A stretch of 64,000 nucleotides of DNA, from the NCBI RefSeq assembly GCF_018294505.1, contig NC_057802.1:554176102-554240101 (forward strand), read 5' to 3'. Shown here in pieces: positions 1-10,344 of the stretch. A program made the position numbers and the translations under genes. Source of the stretch: Triticum aestivum (taxonomy: Eukaryota; Streptophyta; Magnoliopsida; Poales; Poaceae). Position 1 is the stretch's first letter; the number at the start of each line of letters is the position of its first letter. Below the pieces are notes generated by a model, which saw only the letters and a list, made by a program, of their open reading frames with translations, was not told the DNA's origin and did not search any database.

Positions 1-740
1 GAACTGCTCCACCAGAACTTTGCCATCGGTGAGGAGATGTTTTTGTACACTTTTTTTCGTGAGTTTAAAGCAACTCATAGTGTATGTTGGCACCGCCTGT
101 GCTCTTGCCTTGGTGAGCACTTCCCTCGCCGCGCAAGACACCAATCTTTCTGTACCCCCATTCAACTTTGACCTCACCCTTTCTCCAACGAAATCAAAGG
201 TGTCTGAGGTGATCTGTCCAACTGCCGTGGGGAGGCCCAAATATCTCTCATTGAACGCCTCAACTGAAATACCCATCGCAGTTTTAACCATTGCTCGTAC
301 TGGACTAGGAGTGTTTGGACAAAAAAATATGGAGCTCTTCTCTTTGTTAACACACTGTCCCGAACACTCACCATAAATCCTGAGAATGTTGTTTAAACGC
401 TCTGCACTCTCCAGTTTAGCTTGCATGAAGGTAAGACTATCACCTGCAAACAGTAGATGATTAATCCACGGTGACTAGGTGTACACTTGAATCCCCTTGT
501 CTGCATACACTCCACCATATCTATTTAAGAGTGTTGTGAAGCCCTCGGCACACAGAAGGAATAGATAAGGTGACATGGGACATCCTTGCCTGAATCCCCT
601 AGAAGGGGTGAAGAACGGCAACAACTCCCCATTCACTCGAACCGCAAACCGCACTGATGTTACACATTTCATAATCAGTCGGATAGAGAATGAGCCGAAG
701 CCCAACTTGGTCATAATCGCATGAAGATAATGCCCAACTC
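1..740 (-). pseudogene. LINE (non-LTR retrotransposon) reverse-transcriptase fragment, truncated by window edge
   Basis: The minus strand encodes scattered blocks typical of plant L1-type ORF2. Around 580-600 it reads GFRQGCPMSPYLFLLCAEG, the conserved block of the reverse-transcriptase palm. About 450-470 it reads HLLFAGDS, where active LINEs have F/Y-A-D-D, so the first catalytic aspartate is replaced by glycine. Further towards position 1 come NERYLGLP and TYTMSCFKL, the usual downstream region. Reading frames shift between the blocks (near 375 and 475), so no continuous protein remains. The element continues beyond the left edge of the window. Neither a 5' end nor a poly(A) tail is visible here. 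Identification as LINE ORF2 is firm; the family is not determined. Confidence 0.85.
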
Positions 741-1236
741 CAGGCTTCTAAATATAGAGATTTTTGTATGCACTATATACGGATGATTTATTGTACAATA
801 TACGACACGTACGTACATTTTAGGGCCATCTTAAAGGAGCTCTTCTTACCCTCAGCTACTGGACCTCCTCACTCGGTTATGATCTACGATGACCCTCATC
901 AGGTGTACTACTATTTATAATTCATCTGAGTTTCTATTCTTGTATGGGTACCTAGATGACCTGGCCTATGTTCCTTAGCTCCACAATCTCAGCGACTGAT
1001 ATATCTTGATATTTACTTATCAGACGTAACGTTAATTACTGGCATCAATGTCTCCTGCTAACACAAGTCGATGTGCATGTACATGAATCAAAACAAGTAA
1101 CAAACAAGTAAACCCAATTGTATAGAGCCAACATAGCACCACAAAGGACCACCTCAGTAGGCACAATCCTGCACCCCAACCCCTAGTACCTTATAGCAAA
1201 TCTACTAGTCATCATATTGGGAAAATTCTAGCAAAA
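741..1236. other. No gene recognised
   Basis: AT-rich intergenic DNA after the LINE fragment. I see no long open frame, terminal repeat or RNA gene in it. Confidence 0.5.
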
Positions 1237-1592
1237 AAGGCTCTCTAGCAGAGTTGCCATATCTAGCAAAATTGACATGATTTTGTAGAGCATCCTCCAT
1301 ATTCGGCCTCCGAGCCCCATATTTGGAGTCTTGGGCTACCTTTTGGAAGACACTCCATATGGCTGTTCTGTGTGGCGGGAACAAAACCTCACATGATCCG
1401 TCACCTCACATGGGATCGATATTTTAATTGGAGGAAAATTGTATTCCATTGGCATATGGGTCCCTTGATTATGAAGGCCACATTATGGCGACTATGTGTT
1501 TACGCACAACCTCGGTGGACTCCATAATTTATATGGAGCGCACACCATATGAATACTGAGGCTCCCAATATGGCGACTCTGCTAGAGTTGCT
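1237..1592. mobile_element. Possible MITE with about 20-bp inverted ends
   Basis: The left end contains CTCTAGCAGAGTTGCCATAT (from about 1243) and the right end contains its near-perfect reverse complement (about 1567-1586), with one substitution. The inner sequence repeats CCATAT-type words in both orientations (for example around 1310-1365 and 1520-1550), giving a fold-back character. Size (about 350 bp) and lack of coding capacity fit a miniature inverted-repeat element, perhaps Harbinger-like. I could not establish a target-site duplication, so the exact limits are uncertain. Confidence 0.45.
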
Positions 1593-2880
1593 CGCAGGAG
1601 GCATGTAGTCTTGCCCACAAATGATCGCTAGGTTCAAGGAACGCATCTGCTCGTCCATGTTGCATTCAGCCCGTAAAATAATCTCAAGTAAAACTTCTCG
1701 TTCCCCGCATGACAGGACCCACACACTAGGATTACACATCGCGCGCCTCAGTCATAAAATGTCTCCCTATACCCGTTGTTCCTTTTCTCCTGGAGACCAT
1801 GGCGATCATAGAACGCACCACGTGCGATGTTACCGGGAGTGCTTCCCCAATACCGACCATTGGCGACCATGGAGGACCATCGTCGTACCCTCGCGATTAT
1901 TGGGTCACCGTCGAGATCCATTAGTCGCTGGGATCCAGTCCTACTGATCTTCACCGCCGGTCGGAGCTTGCCAGATGCTCCATCTTCCGATGTTCACCAC
2001 CTCGTTCTCCGCCACCTTCCTCTTCCCTACAGTTTGTAGTCTGCTAATTGATGTCTGTGATGATCGACTCCAAGAGCATTTTGGGTTGACCGGACCTCTC
2101 CTCCATTGTTGACAATGGGTTGCATGGAAGGTTTTGAATGCGTTGTTGTGCGCGCTCACAATAGATCCAACCCTGCCAGGGATTTCAAGTGGTCTCTCCG
2201 GAGTAAGTCTAACCCATTGGGTGGATGTTAAGGTTTTGGTAATAGGGTTTAGAGTGGATTGAGTGTAAAATTTCTAGGCATTATGGTAACTATGATACTA
2301 GTTTGTGACGACCCAATAGGAAGGGATCGCAGTCACACAACTGGATTGCTAGGGAGGCAAATGGTGAAGTTGGGGAAGAAAATGTTGAGGATTCATAGAG
2401 AATTTGAGATGAGAACTACAATGCGCATTCCATCTTTGTCCTCGTTCACCATTGTGTTCAGCTTGAGTAACACACACCAACTCACACGGGTTAGGCCACA
2501 TTCGACGCCAACACTACACAACCCATAGCCCGAATCTTACTCCACTATATCGTTACTGGATGCATGTGTCGCATACTGTATGTTGATGGAACGGAAGAGC
2601 AAAGAGAAGATCTAGACCATCTTCCACGCTACGCCGTTGGAAGCAATGGACCAGACTATGGACTACAGATATTCCTCCAAAAATATGTAACTTCGCCTCG
2701 AGGCTGGCAAAGCGTACCGCCAAAGTTATTACAACCGGATTATATCTCTCTCTGCACTTGGGTCTCTCTCTTCGCATTAACGCGTTGAACGGCGGCGTAG
2801 TTCGCTTGACGGTGGAGCTACAGTGGGGCTGTGAGGTGTTCCCGGATCCGTCCAATGCCGTCAGCGGCGTCCTATCTAGG
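1593..2880. other. No gene recognised
   Basis: Mixed-composition intergenic DNA. The open frames are short, overlap on both strands and show no family I recognise. The 14-mer GTAACTTCGCCTCG at about 2687-2700 recurs at about 18632-18645, beyond the LINE tail at 18540. Confidence 0.5.
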
Positions 2881-3498
2881 CCCACTCCCTGTTAAACTCC
2901 TCGCTCCGGTACACCGACGCCAGAATCTTGGCCTTCTTTGGCCCGACGGGATGCGCCCCCCTCCTCTTCTCTGACAGTACAGCTCCCGCCCTGGCATCGT
3001 TTCCCGCTGCCGCACGCAGTGGAGCCCGACGACGAATAGGCGGAGAGCAGACGAGAAAGGGGCAACCAGGGCTACTGCCACGACGTACTCCTCGTAGGCG
3101 CCATTGTCTCCATTGTGCCCAACGCTATGCTGCCCCCGGGGGCCTCCTTCTCTGACGTATCCAAGGCGACCCCAACTTCGCCCACGCTTGCCAATCGGCG
3201 CTCTGCTCCACACCGACCACCTCCTTCCACGCCCGCTTCTCCGACGCCACCGCACAAACGCACACGCCCCACGGGCTGCTCCCATCCATGGCCTTCTCCA
3301 GCTCCCGGTGCGTGCTGGTGCAGAGCCAGTGGGGAAGCACATCGTCGAGCTGAGCGGGGCTGGATGCCCTGCTTGTGTCGCCCCTCTCGAGACACCGGAC
3401 AACCTGATCTTTGGGTGCCCGTTTGCGCACGAGTTCTGGGCTGCGCTGCGCCTGGGCAGCTCTGGACGCTCCGTGCGAGAACTGCATCTCTTCGACGT
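2881..3498 (+). pseudogene. LINE ORF2 C-terminal region, first part (zinc-binding RT domain)
   Basis: The frame read from about 3340 contains a zinc-binding reverse-transcriptase (zf-RVT) block: CPACVAPLETPDNLIFGCPF followed by AHEFWAALRLG. This is the Cys-Cys...Cys pattern found near the C terminus of plant LINE ORF2 proteins and of domesticated relatives. The region before 3340 is GC-rich and its relation to the same element is less clear. The frame is cut at FDV by a Mutator-like element at 3499 and resumes, in phase, at 18140. The upstream limit given here is approximate because a 5' end was not found. Confidence 0.65.
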
Positions 3499-4149
3499 GA
3501 GTAAATTGCTCAAAGCCATCACATTTGTTGCTAGAATACTGCAAAACTACCGCTTTTGCCAAAAATTACGAAAAACCATCACTTTTATGGCAAGTGAGTA
3601 ACAATTTCCACTAATTCAAAACTGAACCGCAACTAAACACAAAACTGACCGATCGGACCCACATGTCAGACCGACGTGGCATATCTACATAGACAATACG
3701 CTGAGGTGGCAAGAGTCTCACATGTCAGCCCCTCACCTTATTTTTCTCTCTCTTATTTTCCTCTGGTTCTTCTCTCTCTCAAACTTCCCTCTCCCTGTCC
3801 CGTGTGCACGACCCCATGCCATGGAGCTTCGCCGTTGCCGGCACACCGCCGGACTCCAGATCCGACCGGAATCGGTCTCCCGCCTCCAGATCTGACCTCT
3901 GCCGCTGTTTCCCGTCCGAAACGGGGCCCAACCACCGCCGCCGATTGGACTGAAACCCCACTGCTGCAGGGACCCTACATCGCCGCCGTCGTCGATTCAC
4001 TATTGGTCGGCCGCGACGGGAGCATATGGCGTCGAGGAGCCACTCCACCAGGGCTCGTGGCTGGCCATGACCGCGTCCGCCGCCTCGCGGTTGGGCACGG
4101 CTGCGTCCGCCGCCGCCTTGTCAGAGCGGACTGGGGCGCGGGCACACGC

Positions 4150-4450
4150 CAGCTCGGCCTCGCCGGAGCAGGCAGGGGGGTGGGCGCGCCGCGAGGAGTA
4201 GGCAGGGGCGCGGGAGCGCGCGCGACGTGGAGCAGGCAGGGGACGGGCATGCGGTGCTCAGCCTCGCCGGAGCAGGCAGGGGGCGGGTGCGCGGCGAGGA
4301 GCAGGCTGGGGGCGGGAGCACGCGACGAGGAGCAGGCAGGGGACGGGCGCGTGGCGAGGAAAAGGCAGGGGGCGGGAGCGCACGCGACGAGGATCAGGTA
4401 GGGGGGCAGGCATGCGGCAGCTCGGCCTTGCCGGAGCAGGCTCGCCGGAG
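4150..4450 (+). repeat. GC-rich short tandem repeats inside the MULE
   Basis: Degenerate units of roughly 30 bp built on GAGGAGCAGGCAGGGG and CGGGAGCGCGCG repeat about eight to ten times. Several frames on both strands stay open across them because of composition alone; I do not regard these as genes. Confidence 0.7.
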
Positions 4451-4608
4451 CAGGAAGGAAGGACATGAGAGAGAGAGAGAGGAGATAAGAGGTGTGGCAG
4501 ACAAGTGGGATCCATGTCCACCTCAGCGGGTCAAACATTGGCTAGGACTAGTCTTTGCTACATCAGCCCAGACATGTGGATCCACTAGTAGAAAACTGGG
4601 CTTTGGTC

Positions 4609-4845
4609 ACAGGGCAATATTCACATTAGTCCCGGTTCAGTCACGAACCGGGACTAATGTGAGCATTGGTCCCGGTTCGTGCAGCCAGGGGCCTGCCGGG
4701 CCTCGTGGGGGCATTGGTCCCGGTTCGTTCGGACCCTTTGGTCCCGGTTGGTGGGACAAACCGGGACCAATGGGCCACGCTCCTGGCCCACCACCCTTTA
4801 GTCCCGGTTCATACCACAAACCGGGACTAAAGGGCTGGTCCTAGT
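4609..4845. repeat. CACTA subterminal repeat array 1
   Basis: About eight copies, direct and inverted, of a word close to TTAGTCCCGGTTCGTG. Pairs facing each other form short palindromes. In En/Spm such repeats are binding sites for the element's DNA-binding protein (TNPA); the same role here is inferred. Confidence 0.85.
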
Positions 4846-4859
4846 TGCGGCCAGTGTTT

Positions 4860-4903
4860 AGTCCCACCTCGCCAACCGAAGGGCGCTCACACCAGTTTAT
4901 AAG
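4860..4903 (+). promoter_or_regulatory. Module A: AGTCCCACCTCGC box, 23-bp spacer, TTTATAAG
   Basis: The 13-mer occupies 4860-4872 and the TATA-like octamer 4896-4903, exactly 23 bp apart. The same pair with the same spacing occurs four more times in this CACTA element. A long fold-back begins 36 bp downstream. It is read as a core promoter from its constant geometry; promoter activity is inferred. Confidence 0.6.
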
Positions 4904-4938
4904 CCCGTCCCTCTCTGCCTTGTTGAGCTCCTCTTAAA

Positions 4939-5049
4939 GTGAAAATAGATGCCCTTATACAGGGAATTTGACCTAAATTCACAGTAAATTTCATAGAAAT
5001 TTATTATGAATTTAGGTTGAATTTCCTCTATAAGCGCATCTATGTTCAT
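4939..5049 (+). ncRNA. Hairpin A: near-perfect 53-nt fold-back, possible small-RNA precursor
   Basis: Arms 4939-4991 and 4997-5049 are complementary over 53 positions with only a 5-nt loop (CATAG). By eye 44 positions are Watson-Crick pairs, about four more are G:U, and about five are mismatches. It starts 36 bp after the TATA-like octamer of module A. Form and position suggest a miRNA- or hairpin-siRNA-type transcript. I do not recognise a known mature miRNA in it. It could instead be a remnant MITE inside the CACTA element. Confidence 0.45.
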
Positions 5050-5347
5050 TTTTTATAGTAAATAAAATAAATAAACCTTAATAAAATAAATAAAAATAAA
5101 TAAACCTTAATAAAATAAAATAAAATAAACTATAGTAACTAAAATAAATAAACCTTAATAAATTAAATAAAAATAGCAGCAGTAAAATAAATAAAATAGC
5201 AGCAGTAAAATAAATAAAATAAAATAATTAAAGTAAAATACATAAGTAATTAGAAATAAAATAAATAAGTTTTTTGTTGTAAGTAGAAACAAAACAAAAC
5301 AAATAAAGCAAAAGAGAAAACAAAAAACAGAGAAAAAAATTATGCCA

Positions 5348-5427
5348 CCTACTGGGCCACCACGGCCTGAATACGACTTGAAACCCATCCGTGGGCCAGG
5401 ATTCAGGCCCGCAGAAGGCCCAGTAGG
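5348..5427 (-). ncRNA. Hairpin B: shorter fold-back downstream of module B
   Basis: The ends pair as CCTACTGGGCC with GGCCCAGTAGG, and an inner block GGCCTGAAT pairs with ATTCAGGCC, separated by internal loops. It lies about 75 bp downstream of the minus-strand TATA-like octamer at 5503-5510. The same sequence recurs with minor changes at 10345-10424. Pairing is weaker than for hairpins A and D, so a regulatory RNA role is only a possibility. Confidence 0.3.
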
Positions 5428-5502
5428 CCCCACAGGCAAAGAGAACGGTTAGGCCCGAAAGCCTGCAGTTGAGAGGAGCTCGAGAGGGTGGGCGCAGCAG
5501 CG

Positions 5503-5546
5503 CTTATAAACCACTCTCGAGCCCTCTCAACTAGCGAGGTGGGACT
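5503..5546 (-). promoter_or_regulatory. Module B: box and TTTATAAG on minus strand, 23-bp spacing
   Basis: On the minus strand the 13-mer lies at 5546-5534 and TTTATAAG at 5510-5503, separated by 5511-5533 (23 bp). It faces module A, so A and B would transcribe towards each other across an AT-rich segment (5050-5340). Confidence 0.55.
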
Positions 5547-5574
5547 AAACTTTTGACGCGGGGCAGCACAAGGC

Positions 5575-5692
5575 CTTTGGTCCCGGTTGGTGCCACCAAC
5601 CGGGACTAAAGGGGGCATTGGTCCCGGTTCGTGGCACCAACCGGGACCAAAGGCCTTTAGTCCCGGTTGGTGCCACGAACCGGGACCAAAGA
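5575..5692. repeat. CACTA repeat array 2
   Basis: Six alternating direct and inverted copies of the GGTCCCGGTTGGTGCC word directly upstream of the TATA box at 5699. The position suggests that transposon-encoded DNA-binding protein could act on the transposase promoter (inference). Confidence 0.85.
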
Positions 5693-5698
5693 GTTCCC

Positions 5699-5706
5699 TA
5701 TATATA
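5699..5706 (+). promoter_or_regulatory. TATA box of the CACTA left-hand gene(s)
   Basis: TATATATA lies immediately after repeat array 2 and upstream of a GC-rich leader. A plausible leader exon runs to about 5974 (donor GTGAGC) with an acceptor at 6077. The leader would serve the small gene at 6082 and, by alternative splicing to the acceptor-like GCAG just before 6714, the transposase. Confidence 0.55.
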
Positions 5707-6081
5707 CCCCATCGCCACAGCAGAGCACTCCACAGTGCTCTGTTTTTTCTGGCCGGCGAGGGGAGGGCATTTGGGTGCTCTAGCTCACCTCCTATGCACA
5801 TGAGGTGTTCGATGAAATGTCTGAGCCACACTAGTTAATCTTTCTCCTCTCGAAACTCGACCTCCGAGCTCCATTTTCCCCGAGATTTGTCTAGGTTTAG
5901 CGGTCCGTCACGTCCCGTCCCCGTCTTCACCGCCGTCGATCGCCCGCGCCGATCTCGTCGCCAGCACCACCGTGGTGAGCCTCTTGTTCTTATCTTCTTT
6001 CTGAAAGGAAAAAATTCTTACTTTAGATAGTTACTTGTCTAATTTTGTTACTTTTATTATTCCTTCTTATTACATAGTGCG

Positions 6082-6529
6082 ATGGTTTTGGTATCCGCCC
6101 CCGTCGGCCCTCGTCCTGTCTATGATTCGGATGTGGTATATATTATCTTTTTATAACTATTTGGTTCATTTATTGTTTATGACAAATATACCGACCAACG
6201 TGACATAGATTTTATTTATCTAGGAGGTGGTTGAACCGGAAATTCTAACCGACCCTATTGTCGAGAGGTTAAATTTAGTTGAAGAAGAAAACAATTACTT
6301 GAAGGAAAAAATAAAAAAAATTGAGGAGGAGAAGATGATATTGGAGTTGCATGTTGCGGATGTCGTCGATGATCACAAGATCAAGATGGATGCAATGCGC
6401 TTGAAGATTAGAAAGATTAGAAAATATGCCATTCATACCGAGGCTTGGTATCATTATGCCGTTGGATCAATTGTTACCTTGGTTGCGATTATGATCGCAT
6501 TTGTTTTCGCATTGAAATGTTTTACATAG
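6082..6529 (+). CDS. CACTA-encoded small coiled-coil/membrane protein (two exons), function unknown
   Basis: Exon 1 is 6082-6135 (ATG to a GTATAT donor) and exon 2 is 6224-6529 (after an ATCTAG acceptor), in phase, giving about 119 residues. The first 18 residues are proline- and valine-rich. The middle is a charged heptad-like segment rich in E, K, I and L (about residues 30-85), predicted coiled coil. The C terminus is a hydrophobic stretch of about 20 residues (VGSIVTLVAIMIAFVFALKC), compatible with a tail-anchored membrane segment. It lies between the element's promoter and the transposase. I do not recognise a family. Splicing is predicted from consensus sites only. A coiled-coil membrane protein is unexpected in a DNA transposon and could be captured host sequence or a family-specific accessory gene. 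Confidence 0.6.
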
Positions 6530-6713
6530 TTTCAATGTATGGTTTAATTAATTAGATGCTCTGGAGAGCTATATATATGTTGTTAGATGAGAACTATGTA
6601 TGTACTTTGGTTTTAATGTGATGATGAACTTCTATTAATTTGGTCACTTAATTATCTATTCATGATGTTCTGTAATGGTTTTTGACACACTTAATTATAT
6701 ATAATGCACGCAG

Positions 6714-9700
6714 ATGAACCGGCAATGGATGTACGGTGACAGACACACCTCCGAGTACATTAAGGGCGTGCATGATTTTCTCGAAGTGGCTGAGGCAAAC
6801 AAGCAGAATGGTTTTATGTGTTGTCCATGCCCTATATGTGGGAATACGAAGTCTTACTCTGACCGGAAAATCCTTCACACCCACCTGCTTTACAAGGGTT
6901 TCATGCCACACTATAATGTTTGGACGAGGCACGGAGAAATAGGGGTTATGATGGAAGACGGCGAAGAAGAAGAGGACGATGACAACTATGTGCCCCCTGA
7001 ATACGGTGATGCTGCAACGGGGGAAGCTGCTGAAGATCAAGAGGAACCAGACGATGTGCCCAATGATGCTGCAAGGGGGGAAGCTGCTGAAGATCAAGAG
7101 GAACCAGTGCCCGATGATGATGATCTCCGCCGGGTCATTGTCGATGCAAGGACGCAATGCGAAAGTCAAAAGGAGAAGCTGAAGTTCGATCGCATGTTAG
7201 AGGATCACAAAAAAGGGTTGTACCCCAATTGCGAAGATGGCAACACAAAGCTCGGTACCGTACTGGAATTGCTGCAGTGGAAGGCAGAGAATGCTGTGCC
7301 TGACAAAGGATTTGAGAAGCTATTGAAAATATTGAAGAAGAAGCTTCCAAAGGATAACGAATTGCCCGACAGTACATACGCAGCAAAGAAGGTCGTATGC
7401 CCTCTAGGATTGGAGGTGCAGAAGATACATGCATGCCCTAATGACTGCATCCTCTACCGCGGTGCGTACAAGGATCTGAACGCATGCCCGGTATGCGGTG
7501 CATTGCGGTATAAGATCAGACGAGATGACCCTGGTGATGTTGACGGCGAGCCCCCCAGGAAGAGGGTTCCTGCGAAGGTGATGTGGTATGCTCCTATAAT
7601 ACCACGGTTGAAACGTCTGTTCAGAAACGAAGAGCATGCCAAGTTGATGCGATGGCACAGTGAGGACCGTAAGAAAGACGGGAAGTTGAGAGCACCCGCT
7701 GACGGGTCGCAGTGGAGAAAAATCGAGAGAAAGTACTGGGCTGAGTTTGCAGCTGACCCAAGGAACGTATGGTTTGGTTTAAGCGCGGATGGCATTAATC
7801 CTTTCGGGGAGCAGAGCAGCAATCACAGCACCTGGCCCGTGACTCTATGTATGTATAACCTTCCTCCTTGGATGTGCATGAAGCGGAAGTTCATTATGAT
7901 GCCAGTTCTCATCCAAGGCCCTAAGCAACCCGGCAACGACATTGATGTGTACCTAAGGCCATTAGTTGAAGAACTTTTACAGCTGTGGAATGGAAACGGT
8001 GTACGTACGTGGGATGAGCACAAACAGGAGGAATTTAACCTGCACGCGTTGCTGTTTGTAACCATCAACGATTGGCCCGCTCTCAGTAACCTTTCAGGAC
8101 AGACAAACAAGGGATACCACGCATGCACGCACTGTTTAGATGACACTGAAAGTATATACCTGGACAAATGCAGGAAGAATGTGTACCTGGGCCATCGTCG
8201 ATTTCTTCCGACCAACCATCAATGTCGAAAGAAAGGCAAGCATTTCAAAGGCGAGGCAGATCACCGGAAGAAGCCCGCCATGCGTACCGGTGATCACGTA
8301 CTTGCTATGGTCAATGATTTACACGTAATCTTTGGAAAGGGTCCCGGCGGACTAGCTGTTCCGAATGACGCTGAGGGACACGCACCCATGTGGAAGAAGA
8401 AATCTATATTTTGGGACCTACCCTACTGGAAAGAGCTAGAGGTCCGCTCTTCAATCGACGTGATGCACGTGACGAAGAACCTTTGCGTGAACCTGCTAGG
8501 CTTCTTGGGCGTGTATGGGAAGACAAAAGATACACCTGAGGCACGGGAGGACCTGCAACGTTTGCACGAAAAAGACGGCATGCCTCCGAAGCAGTATGAA
8601 GGTCCTGCCAGCTACGCTCTTACGAAAGAAGAGAAAGAAATCTTCTTTGAATGCCTGCTCAGTATGAAGGTCCCGACTGGCTTCTCGTCGAATATAAAGG
8701 GAATAATAAATATGCCAGAGAAAAAGTTCCAGAACCTAAAGTCTCATGACTGCCACGTGATTATGACGCAACTGCTTCCGGTTGCATTGAGGGGGCTTCT
8801 ACCGGAAAACGTCCGATTAGCCATTGTGAAGCTATGTGCATTCCTCAATGCAATCTCTCAGAAGGTGATCGATCCAGAAATCATACCAAGGCTAAGGAGT
8901 GATGTGGCGCAATGTCTTGTCAGTTTCGAGCTGGTGTTCCCACCATCCTTCTTCAATATCATGACGCACGTCCTAGTTCATCTAGTCGACGAGATTGTCA
9001 TTCTGGGGCCCGTATTTCTACACAATATGTTCCCCTTTGAGAGGTTCATGGGAGTCCTAAAGAAATATGTCCGTAACCGCGCTAGGCCAGAAGGAAGCAT
9101 CTCCATGGGCCATCAAACAGAGGATGTCATTGGGTTTTGTGTTGACTTCATTCCTGGCCTTAAGAAGATAGGTCTCCCTAAATCGCGGTATGAGGGGAGA
9201 CTGACTGGAAAAGGCACGCTTGGAGGGGACTCAATAATATGCAGGGACGGATATTCTTGGTCTCAAGCACACTACACAGTTCTACAGAACTCTACCTTGG
9301 TGACCCCGTATGTCGATGAACACAAGAACAGTCTGCGCTCCAAACACCCGGAGCAGTGTGACGACTGGATTACATGTGAACACATCAGGACTTTCAGCAG
9401 TTGGTTGGAAACACGTCTCAGAGGTGACACCACTGTTTGTGATGAGTTGTACTCGTTGTCCAGGGGACCATCTTCGACTGTATTGACTTACAAAGGATAC
9501 GAGATAAATGGGAATACATTTTACACGATCGCCCAAGATCAAAAGAGCACCAACCAAAACAGCGGTGTCCGCTTTGATGCAGCAACCGAGAGGGGAAAGG
9601 ACACATATTATGGTTACATAATGGACATATGGGAACTTGACTACGGACATGATTTTAAGGTCCCTTTGTTTAAGTGCAAATGGGTCAATCTGTCAGGAGG

Positions 9701-10073
9701 CGGGGTACAGGTAGACCCACAGTACGGAATGACAACAGTGGATCTGAACAATCTTGGGTACACTGACGAACCGTTCGTCCTAGCCAATGATGTGGCACAG
9801 GTTATCTATGTGAAGGACATGTCTACCAGACCGAGAAAAAGAAAAGATAAGGAAGCGAATACATCATACGATGAGCCAAAGCGCCACATAGTTCTTTCAG
9901 GAAAAAGGGACATTGTGGGAGTGGAGGGCAAGACAGACATGTCTGAAGATTATGAAAAGTTTCATGAAATTCCTCCCTTCAAAGTCAAGGCTGACCCAAG
10001 CATCCTGATAAACGATGAAGATTATCCATGGTTACGGCGCAATAAGCAAATGACACAAGCGAAGAAAAAGTGA
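6714..10073 (+). CDS. CACTA transposase, TNP2-type, intact single exon (1119 aa)
   Basis: This is the catalytic transposase of an En/Spm element, expected to cut at the CACTA termini in the nucleus. The N terminus (about 1-80) is a transposase-associated domain with Cys and His residues (MCCPCPICGNTKSYSD). Next is an acidic stretch with a duplicated 25-residue unit (about 85-135). A second Cys cluster (CPNDCILYRG...CPVCGALRY) lies near 240-265. The TNP2 core follows from about 353 (WFGLSADGINPFG) to about 480. Blocks matching DUF4218 (about 675-812, with FPFERFMGVLKKYVRN) and DUF4216 (about 965-1030) complete the usual order. Length is normal for the family and no stop or frameshift is present. 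The start codon directly follows an acceptor-like GCAG, so an upstream leader may be spliced on. The C terminus is lysine-rich. Confidence 0.93.
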   Translation: MNRQWMYGDRHTSEYIKGVHDFLEVAEANKQNGFMCCPCPICGNTKSYSDRKILHTHLLYKGFMPHYNVWTRHGEIGVMMEDGEEEEDDDNYVPPEYGDAATGEAAEDQEEPDDVPNDAARGEAAEDQEEPVPDDDDLRRVIVDARTQCESQKEKLKFDRMLEDHKKGLYPNCEDGNTKLGTVLELLQWKAENAVPDKGFEKLLKILKKKLPKDNELPDSTYAAKKVVCPLGLEVQKIHACPNDCILYRGAYKDLNACPVCGALRYKIRRDDPGDVDGEPPRKRVPAKVMWYAPIIPRLKRLFRNEEHAKLMRWHSEDRKKDGKLRAPADGSQWRKIERKYWAEFAADPRNVWFGLSADGINPFGEQSSNHSTWPVTLCMYNLPPWMCMKRKFIMMPVLIQGPKQPGNDIDVYLRPLVEELLQLWNGNGVRTWDEHKQEEFNLHALLFVTINDWPALSNLSGQTNKGYHACTHCLDDTESIYLDKCRKNVYLGHRRFLPTNHQCRKKGKHFKGEADHRKKPAMRTGDHVLAMVNDLHVIFGKGPGGLAVPNDAEGHAPMWKKKSIFWDLPYWKELEVRSSIDVMHVTKNLCVNLLGFLGVYGKTKDTPEAREDLQRLHEKDGMPPKQYEGPASYALTKEEKEIFFECLLSMKVPTGFSSNIKGIINMPEKKFQNLKSHDCHVIMTQLLPVALRGLLPENVRLAIVKLCAFLNAISQKVIDPEIIPRLRSDVAQCLVSFELVFPPSFFNIMTHVLVHLVDEIVILGPVFLHNMFPFERFMGVLKKYVRNRARPEGSISMGHQTEDVIGFCVDFIPGLKKIGLPKSRYEGRLTGKGTLGGDSIICRDGYSWSQAHYTVLQNSTLVTPYVDEHKNSLRSKHPEQCDDWITCEHIRTFSSWLETRLRGDTTVCDELYSLSRGPSSTVLTYKGYEINGNTFYTIAQDQKSTNQNSGVRFDAATERGKDTYYGYIMDIWELDYGHDFKVPLFKCKWVNLSGGGVQVDPQYGMTTVDLNNLGYTDEPFVLANDVAQVIYVKDMSTRPRKRKDKEANTSYDEPKRHIVLSGKRDIVGVEGKTDMSEDYEKFHEIPPFKVKADPSILINDEDYPWLRRNKQMTQAKKK

Positions 10074-10344
10074 AGACTTTCTCCCGCAACTATTATGATG
10101 ATACCATGCCAACTTTGTAACAGACGAGTATGATACCATTGTCCGTTTTGTACACGAAGTGCATCTAGTTTTTGCCGTAACCCTCTCAACTTTCTTGCAC
10201 ATGCTATGTGGATGAAATGATGATACCATGCCAACTTTCAACCTTTTCAGAGTTCATTTGAAATGCTTTTCAATTTTAGGGTCTTATAGCTCAAAATAAT
10301 TAGTAAATGCATGAAAAATAACAGGCCAAAAATTAAAAATTATG

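Noticed and set aside
2872..3562. Several overlapping open frames on both strands, up to 216 codons
   Set aside because: High GC suppresses stop codons; only the frame with the zinc-binding RT motif has family support.
6660..7169. Minus-strand open frame of 169 codons opposite the transposase start
   Set aside because: It is the complement of the transposase N terminus and has no family features; the plus-strand protein explains the sequence.
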